A DNA stretch of 64,000 bases, taken from contig JAVMKO010000003.1 in assembly GCA_032164245.1 (NCBI GenBank), positions 93,061,890 through 93,125,889 on the forward strand, written 5' to 3'. Source of the DNA: Sternotherus odoratus. Lineage: Eukaryota; Chordata; Testudines; Kinosternidae. The notes below the pieces were generated by a model. That model did not search any database. It was given only the letters and a program-made list of their open reading frames with translations, and had not been told where the DNA came from. The translations under genes and the position numbers were made by a program. Positions 25,320 through 35,329 of the stretch are shown piece by piece (the first letter of the stretch is position 1; every line of letters starts with the position of its first letter).

Positions 25320-26361
25320 TGTAAGAGGGGTTACCCCCCAGCCTCTATGCTCCTGAGTACAAAGGCTGGGCCTCGTCTATGCCAGACCAACAAGTCCTTC
25401 TCCCCCCACACCCCCACATTGCCAGTTGGAGTTTTTGGGGTTACCAATCGCTGCCACCAATCAAGTATACTTCCAAAACCTTGGAGGGGCCCCCGATCTT
25501 CCCCACCCCAACTTTGTCCCCCTCCCTGGGTTTCAAAGTCAGATACCTGGAGGCTGCTCTCCTTCACCCTCTGTCTCTCTGTACCTGAGAGGCAGACACC
25601 TGGAAACTGCTTCCCTTCACCCTCCCCGGCTGAAGGCAGACTTCCCTGACCCCTGACTCTGTCTTCCTCCGTGGAAGCCAAGTCAGATACCTGGGGGCTA
25701 TGCACTTCCCCCTACCTCCTCTCTTCCCTGTGAAGAGAGAAAAACCTTAAGGAAAATAAACCAGACCGTTTTATAACTAGAAAATGTAATAAAGAAAAAG
25801 GTTAAAGCAGAGATACTTTACATTTGGGGTTCCCACTTTCTTCTGAAAAGGAAAGAACACCCCAAAAGGCACGGCTTAATAGAAGAATCAAAATCACTTA
25901 CATCAGCTAAGTAGAAGTATCAGAAAAAGGTAGAGCCATCTTTATAGCCAAAGATGGTCTAGAACCCTTACCAGCTACCTTGGCAAGCTTCCTGCCTCAT
26001 GTGCAGCCAAGATGGAACTAACCTGGCCCGTGCCTCCTCCCTGGAGACCAGCCAAGATGAAACTCCCTGGCCCGTGCCTCCTCCCTGGAGACCAACCAAG
26101 ATGGAACTCCCTGGCTTTTGCCTCCTCCCTGGAGACCAACCAAGATGGAACTCCCTGGCTTTTGCCTCCTCCCTGGAGACCAGCCAAGATGGAACTGACT
26201 GTTTTGCTCCTCCCTTCTTCATGGGCTCGAGGCTCTTCCCTCCCCCATGGCAGGGAAACTCCTACGTTACCTGTCTCAGATAACAAGCCCCACCCAGGCA
26301 AGGCACACTGTGTTAGATAACATAGTCCCACCCAGGCAAGGCACCCTTCACACTTATAACA
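25320..26361. mobile_element. Solo LTR inserted in the RTE LINE
   Basis: 1,042 bp starting TGTAAGAGGGGTTACC and ending CACTTATAACA, with a perfect 5-bp target duplication gctta (25315-25319 and 26362-26366). Protein homology of the host RTE stops and resumes exactly at these borders. It contains AATAAA at 25756-25761 and a TATAAA-like site on the minus strand near 25940, so the transcription direction is unresolved. No internal retroviral genes remain. It includes a 44-bp minisatellite. Confidence 0.85.
26008..26215 (+). repeat. 44-bp minisatellite inside the solo LTR
   Basis: Four and a half tandem units of CCAAGATGGAACTCCCTGGC plus TTTTGCCTCCTCCCTGGAGA and a CCA link. The first unit has one extra base. 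The array is open in several frames, which yields the repetitive open frames seen on both strands; none is called as a gene. Confidence 0.9.
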
Positions 26362-28000
26362 GCTTATATGACTGTCTTAAAACAAATGAGGGTGAGAAGA
26401 AAATATATAGACTGGCAAAGACCTACAAGCAAACTAAAGACATTGGTGAGATCAAAATAATTAAATTGAAAGTGAAAATACATTGATCAATGAGAACCAG
26501 ATTAAGGAACAGGAGAGAAACTACTTTGAAATGTTTTTGAATGAGGAGACTTCAAGAGAATCATGCTGCATGATAAAACCAAACGAGAGTATGCTGGCAC
26601 CAGTCCCTGAAGAACCAAGAACCAACAAGCATCATGAAAAATAAGAAAGATCTCAACCCCAATGGCATAGCAGCAGGAGTATGCAAGTGCCTGGGTCAAA
26701 TACGTGTGAACATATTGACACAATTGTTTAATTCCATCATGAGAACTGAGAAGACAGCTAATGCCTGAGAAAAAATGCTGGTACTATTGTCCTCTAAGAG
26801 AAAAAGAGACATACAAGACTGTGTAACTACCTTCGCATTAAACTTATGAAGATTTTGGAGAAAGTTATTGACAAGAGACTATGAAGAAATGCAAAAGGTC
26901 AGGGACAATCAGTTTGGATTCATTCCAGGCGAGTCAACAATGGATGTTATTGCTGCATTAAGATTTCCCTATATTTTTCCACAAGCAAAAAAGGTACTAT
27001 GTACCTTGCACATAGTACTCAGCAATCTTTAGACAGCTGATGACCACGTTGTGAGAGAAATCATCTTGTGGTGTATGAGAATGGAACAGATGCTATATTA
27101 GAGTCATCCTCAACATGTACAAAGGTGCAGTTATCACATTTAGAAGGCCATGTGGAGAAACCCAGCAGTTTCTTGTAAGAGTTGGAGTACATCAAGGCTC
27201 AGCATCACGCCCCTTTTTGTTCACATTAGTGCTTGATTTACAAAAAAATATGCAGAGACAGAGGCATCCAGGTATATATTTTCTTCAGAAGATGCAGGGC
27301 TCGTGGGGGGAAGCAAAGAAGGAGTTGTAGAAGATTTAGAGAGATGGAGGTATCTATTTGAAAGAAATTACATGGAAATCAATGACAAAAAACAGAGTAT
27401 ATGGGCTATAGTTTTGATGATGCATTTCAGAAAGACAATGAGACTAAATCTGGGGGAGCCAATAACTACCCAGAGGTACAGAAATTCAAGTACCTAGGTT
27501 TGATAGTATAATGGTGTACTTAACAATAAACTTATAAGCAGAACAGGGAAGGCATGGACTAAATGAAGAGAAGTGAGGGGAGTGATCTGCGCTCGGTGAA
27601 TACCTATCAAATTGAAAAGCAAGACCTATAAGACAGTAATTAGGCCTGCACTTTTGTATGGCTCTGAATGCTGGGCACTAAGGAAGAGACAGGAGTAGAC
27701 AGATGAAATGAAATGAAAATGTTAAGATGGATGCTTGAAGATATTTAGAACAAACAATCTAAGGGAAGTGTGAAAGCGGTACCAAATATAAAATAGTTGA
27801 AGGAATCCAGGATTAGGTGTTTTGGACATGTGAAAAGATCAGAGGAATATAGGAAATAGAGTGAAGGACTGGATGACCAAAAACTAGATGGATGAATGTT
27901 ATACAAAAGGATCTCATTAGCTGCGGAGTTTCCAAGGAACTGCTTCAAGACAGACTGGAATGGAGAAGGAGGACTCGAAGAGATGACTCCATATAGATGG

Positions 28001-29189
28001 AAACAAATACAAGAAGAAAACTTCAGATCTGGGCATGATCTGTTTGATTTTGGACAGTAGTTCCTCTTTTCTTTAAGACATTCTATTAAAGAGTGTTTCA
28101 AATATCCAGAAAATAATGAACAGGGGGCTGCTGTCAGAAACAATAAACATCTCCAAAAACTACAATATTGTACTCATAAAAAATGGTGACATATAATTTA
28201 CCACTTAAGGTCAAGTACAACAATCAATAAAGTATTTCCACTATTCATAATTAAGCCAACAGAGCACCCAGACAGATGAAAGTAACATTTTGATATAGTT
28301 CAGCATTTTGTTATACAAACCTGAAGTGTTAAAACACATCTCAGCCTTTGTGAAAATGATTATCACAGACCACTCAACATTGATCCTCATCAATATTACA
28401 CCAGAAAAATTCATTGTTTCTGGGTTTCTTTCAGACAACAGCCTCAGCACTTGCAAGGTTCTGGTAGGCACCCAGAAACAACATACAATCTCCCCACAAA
28501 GCACCCAGGAACAGATTATGAGACCCTTACTGGCACTGCTGTGCAGTTACTCATAGGAGTAGTCTCACTGACATCAATTGAATAAATCATGAGTATCTGC
28601 TCACATACTGGCCCATAACAGCAGACTCTGAGAATAGTTCAAATAAACACTCTCCCACTACTAATACTGTGTAATCACTAGTATCACTAGAGGAGAAATC
28701 ATCAGGCCTCAATGTCAAAATCCTAGAAACAGCCTTGACTGCTAATATTTCAGCTCTGGTATTCTTCAAAGTTTTTACACACACTCTCACAGACACATCC
28801 CAGTGCATTTTTGTTTGAATTTGTGTTGCAATATGCTTGCCATTAATGCATCATGATTTTGTACAGTCAAAACTGGGCTAATACATACAGTTATAACCTG
28901 ACAAGTCCTATGTTTCTAGGTGAACTAGATATTGCTCTGGAGTGTATGTCTGGAATGGATGCTATTGTAACATTTGGGTGCGCATATTTCACCCCTCTCC
29001 GTGGGGTAAGAGCCTGATCTATAAAATCCATTGAAGTCCATGGAAAGTCACTGATTTACCTGGGTTTGGGTTCAGGCCCAGGACTAGTTTGGGTGGTTGA
29101 GTGATCCGTCTCAGAGGCTTTGATTACAAGCCCCTATTTCCCTGTTCAGCCGCCAATACGTTGTTATTATTAACAGCATCCCTACCCAA
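28001..29189. other. Upstream SYNE1 intron, no gene
   Basis: Unique AT-rich sequence. The 82-codon plus frame at 28308-28556 and the 87-codon minus frame at 28241-28504 overlap each other and show no known domain. Confidence 0.5.
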
Positions 29190-30120
29190 AAGACCCCTGT
29201 CCCCGGTTCCTGCCCCGAGGCAGCCAGAGAGCTGCCCCTAACGGAAATGCCACTGGAGAAACCGAGCCATCTGCACACAGGACGCAGCGACCCAAACTGC
29301 GCCTGTCCCCGGGAGGACAAGCCAGGCTGGCGGTGCGGCACCGCGCGGGCTGCCGGCTCGCTCCCCCGGCCAGCCCCGTACCTCTCTCCCGCCGCGCTCC
29401 GCTCCTCTGCGGCCGGCCGCCCGCCCGGGGCTCCTGCCTCCTCGCCGCGTCCCGGGGCTGTGTTTGCGGCGCTGACAGGAAGCCCCCGGCTGCCTGGTTA
29501 CCGAGCGCAACAATCCCACACACGCTCCGGCCGTACACACGCGGCTGCACCTAGCAGCGGCCACCTCCTCCCCGGCCCTTCCGCAGCCGGCAAACCAACC
29601 ATGCGGGCGGAGCCTCCCTCCTTCCCCCTCCACCGCGGGCTTCTCGCCGCCCTTGCGATGGGGAAGCAGGTGGGGGGGGGGGAGGGCTAGGTGGCCCTTT
29701 TGCAATTCCCTTGCACGTCCAGGCGCCCCTCCTCTCAAGGCTCTGGTCCCTCCCCGCCGTCACACGCAGTGCATCGTTCCGGGGATGCACTGCGAGAGGC
29801 TGAGTGGGTGTAGGCGATGCGGGATTTCCCTGCTCAGAGCTCTGCTCCCCCCTCCCCTTCCCCCCCCCCCACACACACCCACACCCACCCCACCAGCCGC
29901 CCTCACGCGCGCGCTAGCCCGCCCCCTTGCAGTGTTTCCCAGGCAGCGGCTGTGCTGTCATTCGTCCCCAGCCGTCTCTCCGTCCCCTCCCTCCCCGGGG
30001 AGGTTTCCAGTGCTGGGGGGAGGGAGGGATTGTCCTTCACAAGGCGCGTTCCTCCAATCTCCTTTTCTCGGCTCCCTGTGATTTGCGTTGCAGAGTCCAA
30101 GCCCCGCGCCTGGTCCGATG
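29190..30120. promoter_or_regulatory. CpG island, probable SYNE1 promoter region
   Basis: This is the only long GC-rich, CpG-dense block in an otherwise AT-rich window. It has many CCGCC, GGGCGG and CGCGCG runs and several C or G tracts. It sits about 12 kb upstream of the SYNE1 start codon on the SYNE1 strand and about 22 kb upstream of the divergent MYCT1 exon. CpG islands mark promoters in vertebrates, so the likely role is a TATA-less promoter plus non-coding first exon of SYNE1. Open frames of up to 166 codons here on both strands are expected from stop-poor GC-rich DNA and are not called as genes. I could not place the transcription start or the first donor site. Confidence 0.6.
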
Positions 30121-31170
30121 CACACGCTTTCTAAGAGGGGAAATGTGTATACCAAGCCCTGCCTTTTCAAGCCCCGACTCCTATTGTCAACGCAGTTGGA
30201 TGCATGGACTTGGGGACAAAATTGCACGTGCAATCAACCTGAGCCCCAACGCCATCCTTCTACATGCTTAAATTGCCTGATGTGCCTGTTCAGTACTAGG
30301 ATCTAAATTGTAATGCAATTTTGCAATAACCGGTCATTGCAGATATATAATTGCAGCTGTGATGTTACAGGCAAGCTCCAGCCTCAGCTAAAGATAAGGC
30401 CAAACTATTCTGTAGTAATGATCCAAAACACTACAACTTATTCTTAAAATACCTTGTATTTTTATGGGGTCTTCAGGGTGCTTCTCACAGCACTTCAAAA
30501 ATATTAATGAGTTAAGCAGTCCTGTTTAAGGAAACTGAAGCACAGAGAGATGTGAGTGACTTGTACACGATGACCTTACTAGAAATATTTGAGGGATCTA
30601 GCAATGACTCCCCTTCCTGTGTTTGAAACAGAAGATTAACCTTTCTCCAATAGTGTTACTGGAGGGTTTTGAACCATTATTGTAGAATAATGCTGTATGT
30701 GTTAGTAAGGGATTGCAAATGTTCCTTTTATTTTAGGATCTTTACTTTTTTGCCCTTTCCATTCTTATTACATTTGGGTTAAAGCTTTTTCATGCAAAAG
30801 ATGAGAGGATTTTTTCCTCATGGGGCATCTCTGCTCTCCTCTCTTCTGTGGTGCTGAGGGGAACCAAGGAATAGTATAGATGGCTTAAAAAGTGAAAGGA
30901 AAGGAGCAGAGCTAGTGTAGCACATTCTTTACCTTTAGCAAGGCTCCGAGAGCCTCTCTGTGGCAACTAGAACTTAGCAACATTAGAGAACTCTGGGTTG
31001 TGGGTGCCTTGACTGGCTGGAGGAAGTCAGAGTTAGGGAGCAGAAGTGTTTCATGGCATCCTTCCAACAGAATACCTATGATATAACTAAGGATGTTAAT
31101 GCTGCCCTTCTAGCACAAACTCCTAATTTACAGTATCTACCTTGCTGAGGGGGGGTTCATATGCAGCCCA
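30121..31170. other. Intergenic, with one MIR-like fragment
   Basis: Around 30470-30600 the series TTCAGGGTGCTTCTCACAGC, AAGGAAACTGAAGCACAGAG, GTGAGTGACTTGTACACGA resembles an ancient MIR/CORE-SINE. The rest is unremarkable. Confidence 0.5.
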
Positions 31171-31171
31171 T

Positions 31172-31456
31172 GGGCTGGTCTGCACTACCACTTAACTCAA
31201 TGTAACTTATGTCCCTCAGGGGTGTGAAAAAGACACACACCCCCTGAGCAATGTAAGTTACAGTGACCCAAATGCTGTCCATACCTGTGCAATGTCAGCA
31301 GGAGTAACCCTTCTGACAACAGCTTCCACCTCTAGCACAGGTACAGTCATTATACTGATGGGAGAGTGTTCTCCCATCGCCACAGTGCATCTTCACCAGA
31401 TGTGCTACAACAGTACAGCTGCATCCATTCCAATGCAGTGCTGTTGTGCAGACTTA
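31172..31456. mobile_element. Harbinger-like MITE, second family
   Basis: Starts GGGCTGGTCTGCACT and runs to TGTGCAGACTTA. Inside are inverted segments (AATGTAACTTATGTCCCTCA / CCCTGAGCAATGTAAGTTAC). Its right end is interrupted by the TA-flanked MITE at 31457, so its own target duplication cannot be read. Confidence 0.6.
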
Positions 31457-31593
31457 CCCTGTTTCCCCGAAAGTAAGACATCCCCCGAAAATAAGACATA
31501 CTTCCAGTTTTGCCTCTCGCTGTAATATAATGTAATGTAATTTTGGGAGCAAAAATTAATATAAGACACTGTCTTATTTTCGGGAAAACACGG
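31457..31593. mobile_element. TA-flanked Tc1/mariner-like MITE
   Basis: 137 bp between TA dinucleotides (31455-31456 and 31594-31595). The ends CCCTGTTTCCCCGAAAGTAA and ATTTTCGGGAAAACACGG are inverted repeats. It sits in the right end of the Harbinger-like MITE and is therefore the younger of the two. Confidence 0.75.
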
Positions 31594-31595
31594 TA

Positions 31596-32284
31596 CCTAT
31601 AGTATGACAGACAGTAAGACCAGAAAGCTGGAGTCAGGACATGATCAGAGGGCTGCATAATTACATGGCAAGGATTCTCTAATCAAGCTTTTGGGAGTAT
31701 GCATTTGGTAGGCCATGCCCTGGGTCACTTCTAGTAGATCCCAAAATCTCTCTGCCCCTGGCCAAGCATAGTCAGATATTTTTCCTTACATTTTCCTCTT
31801 CAGGTTTCAGTGTAGGAGGGACTCCTGGAGTCCTTAACATTTGTTTTGTCCTTTTTAAAAAAAAAAAAAAAATCTCCATTTGCCTTGCTACTGTGTGTCT
31901 GTTAGGTCATGTCAGTTGCCGCACAGAGGGTAGAAAAAGGAAGTGGGTGGTGATATACTTGCTGAATTTCCCCTCAAGACACACTGCATCTTATTCTTAG
32001 AAAAACTCCTCTTCTTGCGGTCTTAAAAACTTTGGTTTTATTTCATCTTCCTGAGCAAAGAATATGAGAATAAGAGTATTAGACATTACACTATAATAAA
32101 ATCCCATTATTGAAATAAATGAGCATATAAAAGTATACAAAAAGATATGAGTATACTAGCTTCATTGTTGTATTATGCAACTTATCTGTACAGTTCAAAC
32201 AATTAAGATATATTCTGCTCTCAGTTACACTGGATAAGCTCAGATAAACATCACTGATTTCAGAGCAGTTACTCAGGATTTACT
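31596..32284. other. Intergenic, no recognised feature
   Basis: Unique sequence with a poly-A stretch at about 31857-31872. Confidence 0.5.
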
Positions 32285-32400
32285 AAGGAAAGTGAGGAAT
32301 ACTTGTAGCACCTTAGAGACTAACTAGTTTATTTCAGCATAAGCTTTCGTGGGCTATAGCTCACTTCAGATGCACAGAATGGAACAGATGTAAGATGCAT

Positions 32401-32463
<63 letters not shown>

Positions 32464-32575
32464 ATTGTACATTAGTTGGTATGTGTATATAAATGTGTGT
32501 GCGTGTATGTGCGCGTGCATCTTACATCTGTTCCATTCTGTGCATCCGATGAAGTGAGCTAGTGTCTTGAACCTG
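32285..32575. mobile_element. PLE-like foldback insertion 2, with GAAA array
   Basis: The left arm reads from GAGGAATACTTGTAGCACC through CATAAGCTTTCGTGGGCTAT to GCACAGAATGGAACAGATG. Then come a GAAA microsatellite and a TG-rich linker, followed by an inverted right arm from TGCATCTTACATCTGTTCCA to CGATGAAGTGAGCTAG. The arm around CAGAATGGAACAGATGTAAG is perfectly inverted for about 30 bp. A perfect 12-bp direct repeat, tcaggatttact, flanks the whole unit (32273-32284 and 32576-32587). Confidence 0.8.
32399..32463 (+). repeat. GAAA microsatellite
   Basis: About 16 uninterrupted AGAA/GAAA units lying between the two arms of the foldback insertion. Confidence 0.95.
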
Positions 32576-32587
32576 TCAGGATTTACT

Positions 32588-33585
32588 GTGATGTCACAGA
32601 AAGCAAGAATTTGCTCTTTATTTAAATCTCCCCCTTTTTGTGTTACAGAAAACAATGTGTGCCTCATCCTTCCTCCTGACACAAAACATCATACCCACAG
32701 TTGAACAAACTGGAGACCTCCCTGAAAAAGAAATGTGTCCAGTGATTAAACTGGGCTGCATTTTAGAACTTCATTATTTAAATGCATTGATCTAGATTTT
32801 TGCCATAGTCAAAGGAGTGACAGTAACTTCAGACTTATGGCTTATATCTTTCTTCAAAGCAGAGTATTCCTTTAAGCCAATTTTTAAGATAAATGTTTTC
32901 TCACAAGCAAATAATCAAATGTTTATGAAAGAGCTCTTCTGCAGTAATTGCTTTTTGTGCCTTATTTTAATATTACAGCGTCTATGAGATCTAGAGGAAA
33001 TAACCAAACGTATTTGCAGCTTTTATATCTAGTGTGACATCTCAGTGAAGTTATACCATCATTCTCCTCCAATAGGTTGTTCTGTTTTTGAAAGGTTAAA
33101 CTCAAAAACTGAAATCCTGTTTGTCAGTAGGATGTTTGCAGATAACACCTTTGATGGGAAGCAAGATTACTTCTGCTAAAATGCAGCAAGACTAAAAGGG
33201 AACTCCACCTGCCCTGCAATACACACTAAGCCAGTGTTGCTGGGACTTGTGGGGAAGGGAACACAAGATAAAAATATCTGAAGATCTTTTATGAGCCTAC
33301 AAGAGAAAATAGTGAACAGAGTCAATGTTCTCTGTATCAATGGCATCTGACATCCTGTCACTTCTACATCTTGGTTATTATTTATATTACACTAGCACCA
33401 GGAGCACCAGCTATGTTCTATACAAAACACTGAACAAAAAGATGCTTCCCACTACAGAGAACTTACAAGACTATCAAAACATATTTAGGCCTCTTTAAAA
33501 TGACAATTTTTCAGGACTAAGAAAAATGTGCTTATTGTAGCACAAGAGAAACAGTATAGATTTCTGCTGAGACCCATATACCATT
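32588..33585. other. Intergenic, no recognised feature
   Basis: AT-rich unique DNA without supported exons or clear repeats. Confidence 0.5.
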
Positions 33586-34911
33586 TGTCAGAGTGACTGG
33601 CACCTTTAAGAAGAGATGGGGCCTGTCACACCTGTGCCATAATTAGTTAGCTGTTTCCCAACCTGAGATGGTGGGGATAAGGGCTGTCAGGGTTCTCTCC
33701 CACACTGAACTCTGGGGTACAGATGTGGAGAACCACATGAAAGACCTGATGCTGATCTTCCACCAGCTTAAGTTAAAAAACTTCAAGGCACAAATTCCTT
33801 TCCTTGTCCAGTATTGCTGCCACCACCAAGTGATTTAAACAAACATTCAGGGAGGGGCCACTTGGAAACCTAAGCTCCTTTGCCCCCTTTGCTAGGGAGA
33901 CTTGAGAATAATATAGCAACCAACTGGTTACAAAGTGAGCACAGATCAACCCCCTGGGTCTTTAGGACACTGAAAATCAATCAGGTTCTTAAAATAACAA
34001 TATTTTTTAAAACAAAAACAAAACAAAACAAAACACAACCCTAAAAGACTCACCCCTGCAAAATCAGGAAGGAAGGTAACTTTACAGGGCAAATAAGATT
34101 TAACACACAGATGATTCCCCTCTAGGCTTAGCTTCGAAGTTACAAAACACACTCTTAGCCTAGGGAAAATTCACAAGCTAAAACAAAAGATAAACACATT
34201 TCCTGGCTATTACTTACAATTTCTGTAACTTTAGATGCATCATTTCAGTAGGAGATATTTTTTCCTGCCCCAGTCTCTGTCCCAGAAAGCACAAACAAAA
34301 CCTCCCCCCACAGATGTGAAAGCATCTTCTTTCCTTATTGGTACTTTTGGTCAGTGGCCAACCAGGTTATTTGAGTTTCTTAACCCCTTCCAGGTAAAGG
34401 AGGCATTTTAGACTACCCTTAGCTGCATGTTTATGATAAGGGCATCAGGTGATACCTTAATAGTCACCTTGGCCTTCTAAGCTGACTAAGATAGCAGTTG
34501 GGGGAATGGGCAGGCTGCTAGTGAAGGCCCTGAGCCACAGTCTTCACAAGGCTGAATGCTCATGGGGAACCAGTCAAGGGTCTGTTATAGGGTAACAGGG
34601 CAGGGAAGAATGAAAGGGCCAGCAGAGGCTGAAAACGGTACTCCAGCCTGGAAACTGAGTGCTGTATCCCAAAGCCAGAAAAACTCTCAGAGCTGGCCAG
34701 AAGAAGGGCTGAGGAGGAGCCCCAAAGGACAGAACCTTGTGTTTGTTGGGGGGGGGGGGGGGATTTCTTAATTGGACTTTTGCTACCCTGGAAGGGGTTG
34801 CTTGTTTGTAACTTGGCTGGAGGGCTATGCCACATCTCTAGCACAGACTAGTGTGGGGAGAGCCAAGGAGATGCTCCTCAGGGGAGGAAACTCATCCAGG
34901 GAATTCTGACA
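33586..34911. mobile_element. Outer solo LTR
   Basis: Starts TGTCAGAGTGACTGGCACC and ends GGGAATTCTGACA, with a near-perfect flanking repeat (ccatt at 33581-33585, gcatt at 34912-34916). It is interrupted by a second LTR (33685-34438), so its own length is about 567 bp. A run of about 15 G lies at 34748-34762. No viral genes remain. Confidence 0.65.
33685..34438. mobile_element. Inner solo LTR nested in the outer LTR
   Basis: 754 bp starting TGTCAGGGTTCTCTCCC and ending GTTTATGATA (terminal CA changed to TA), flanked by a perfect 5-bp duplication agggc (33680-33684 and 34439-34443). It shares the TGTCAG start with its host LTR, but the bodies differ. Orientation is not resolved. Confidence 0.75.
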
Positions 34912-35024
34912 GCATTATTTTCAACCAGCTTGGGGGGGGGGGGGGAAGAGAGCTGCAACAACTAGGGAGTGGCCATCCCGCACAATACCATTTTGCGGCT
35001 TATCCCTCTGAATGACCTTTTGGC

Positions 35025-35175
35025 CCCAACTCAGAAAAGTGCTTAAGTCCATCCTTAATCACATGCTAACTTTAGGTACATACTCAAACCCCATTGACTC
35101 ACATGAGACTTAAGCATGTGCTTAATTTTAGGCAGATGCTTAAGTGGGGTTCTTCCCAAATAGGGATGCTTTCTT
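35025..35175. mobile_element. Palindromic MITE relic
   Basis: Inverted arms built on AGTGCTTAAG, CACATGCT and CCCATTGACTCACATGAG, with right-arm AAGCATGTGCTTAATTTTAG and AGATGCTTAAGTGGGG. Related fragments are near 7575 and 44905. Confidence 0.5.
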
Positions 35176-35329
35176 AAATCAGGGGATTTGTTATGATCAG
35201 AAGAAAATATTATCCCTAGCCAAAAAATGAGAAGGGGAAAAGGTCTAATTGAACTTGACTGGCATAGTCCAGTGGCTACAGCAAAGAGTAAGGAATCAGT
35301 ATTAAAATAAAAAATGAGATGCTCCCTCA

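Larger units (their letters stand above)
24600..28000 (+). pseudogene. RTE-clade LINE, broken and interrupted
   Basis: Pieces of one RTE-type polyprotein appear in order on the plus strand. An endonuclease start (KLVMKRKVWIACIQETW, 24627-24680) comes first. The linker follows (KSKHWKLNEVNKEF near 25024-25065; WWNE then AVEKKNKHF near 25170-25225), then EGEKKIYRLAKTYKQTKDIG (26390-26450). Reverse transcriptase pieces include GIAAGVCKCLG, DNQFGFIPGESTMDV (26905-26950), VGVHQGSASRPFLFTLVLD (27182-27240), TVIRPALLYGSECWALRKR-type text near 27640-27690 and CFGHVKRSEEYRK near 27815. Much of the endonuclease is replaced by about 220 bp of other sequence (24690-24905), and a solo LTR splits the linker (25320-26361). 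It has multiple stops and is inactive. Confidence 0.85.

Noticed and set aside
24777..25649. 290-codon open frame, the longest in the window
   Set aside because: It runs from the broken RTE linker straight into the solo LTR at 25320. Its two halves have unrelated origins, so it is a chance frame.
25968..26331. Repetitive open frames on both strands (WRP-like and GLQGGG-like repeats)
   Set aside because: They are translations of the 44-bp minisatellite inside the solo LTR.
29238..30081. Several 100-166 codon frames on both strands at 29.2-30.1 kb
   Set aside because: GC-rich CpG-island DNA is poor in stop codons. The frames overlap on opposite strands and show no domain.
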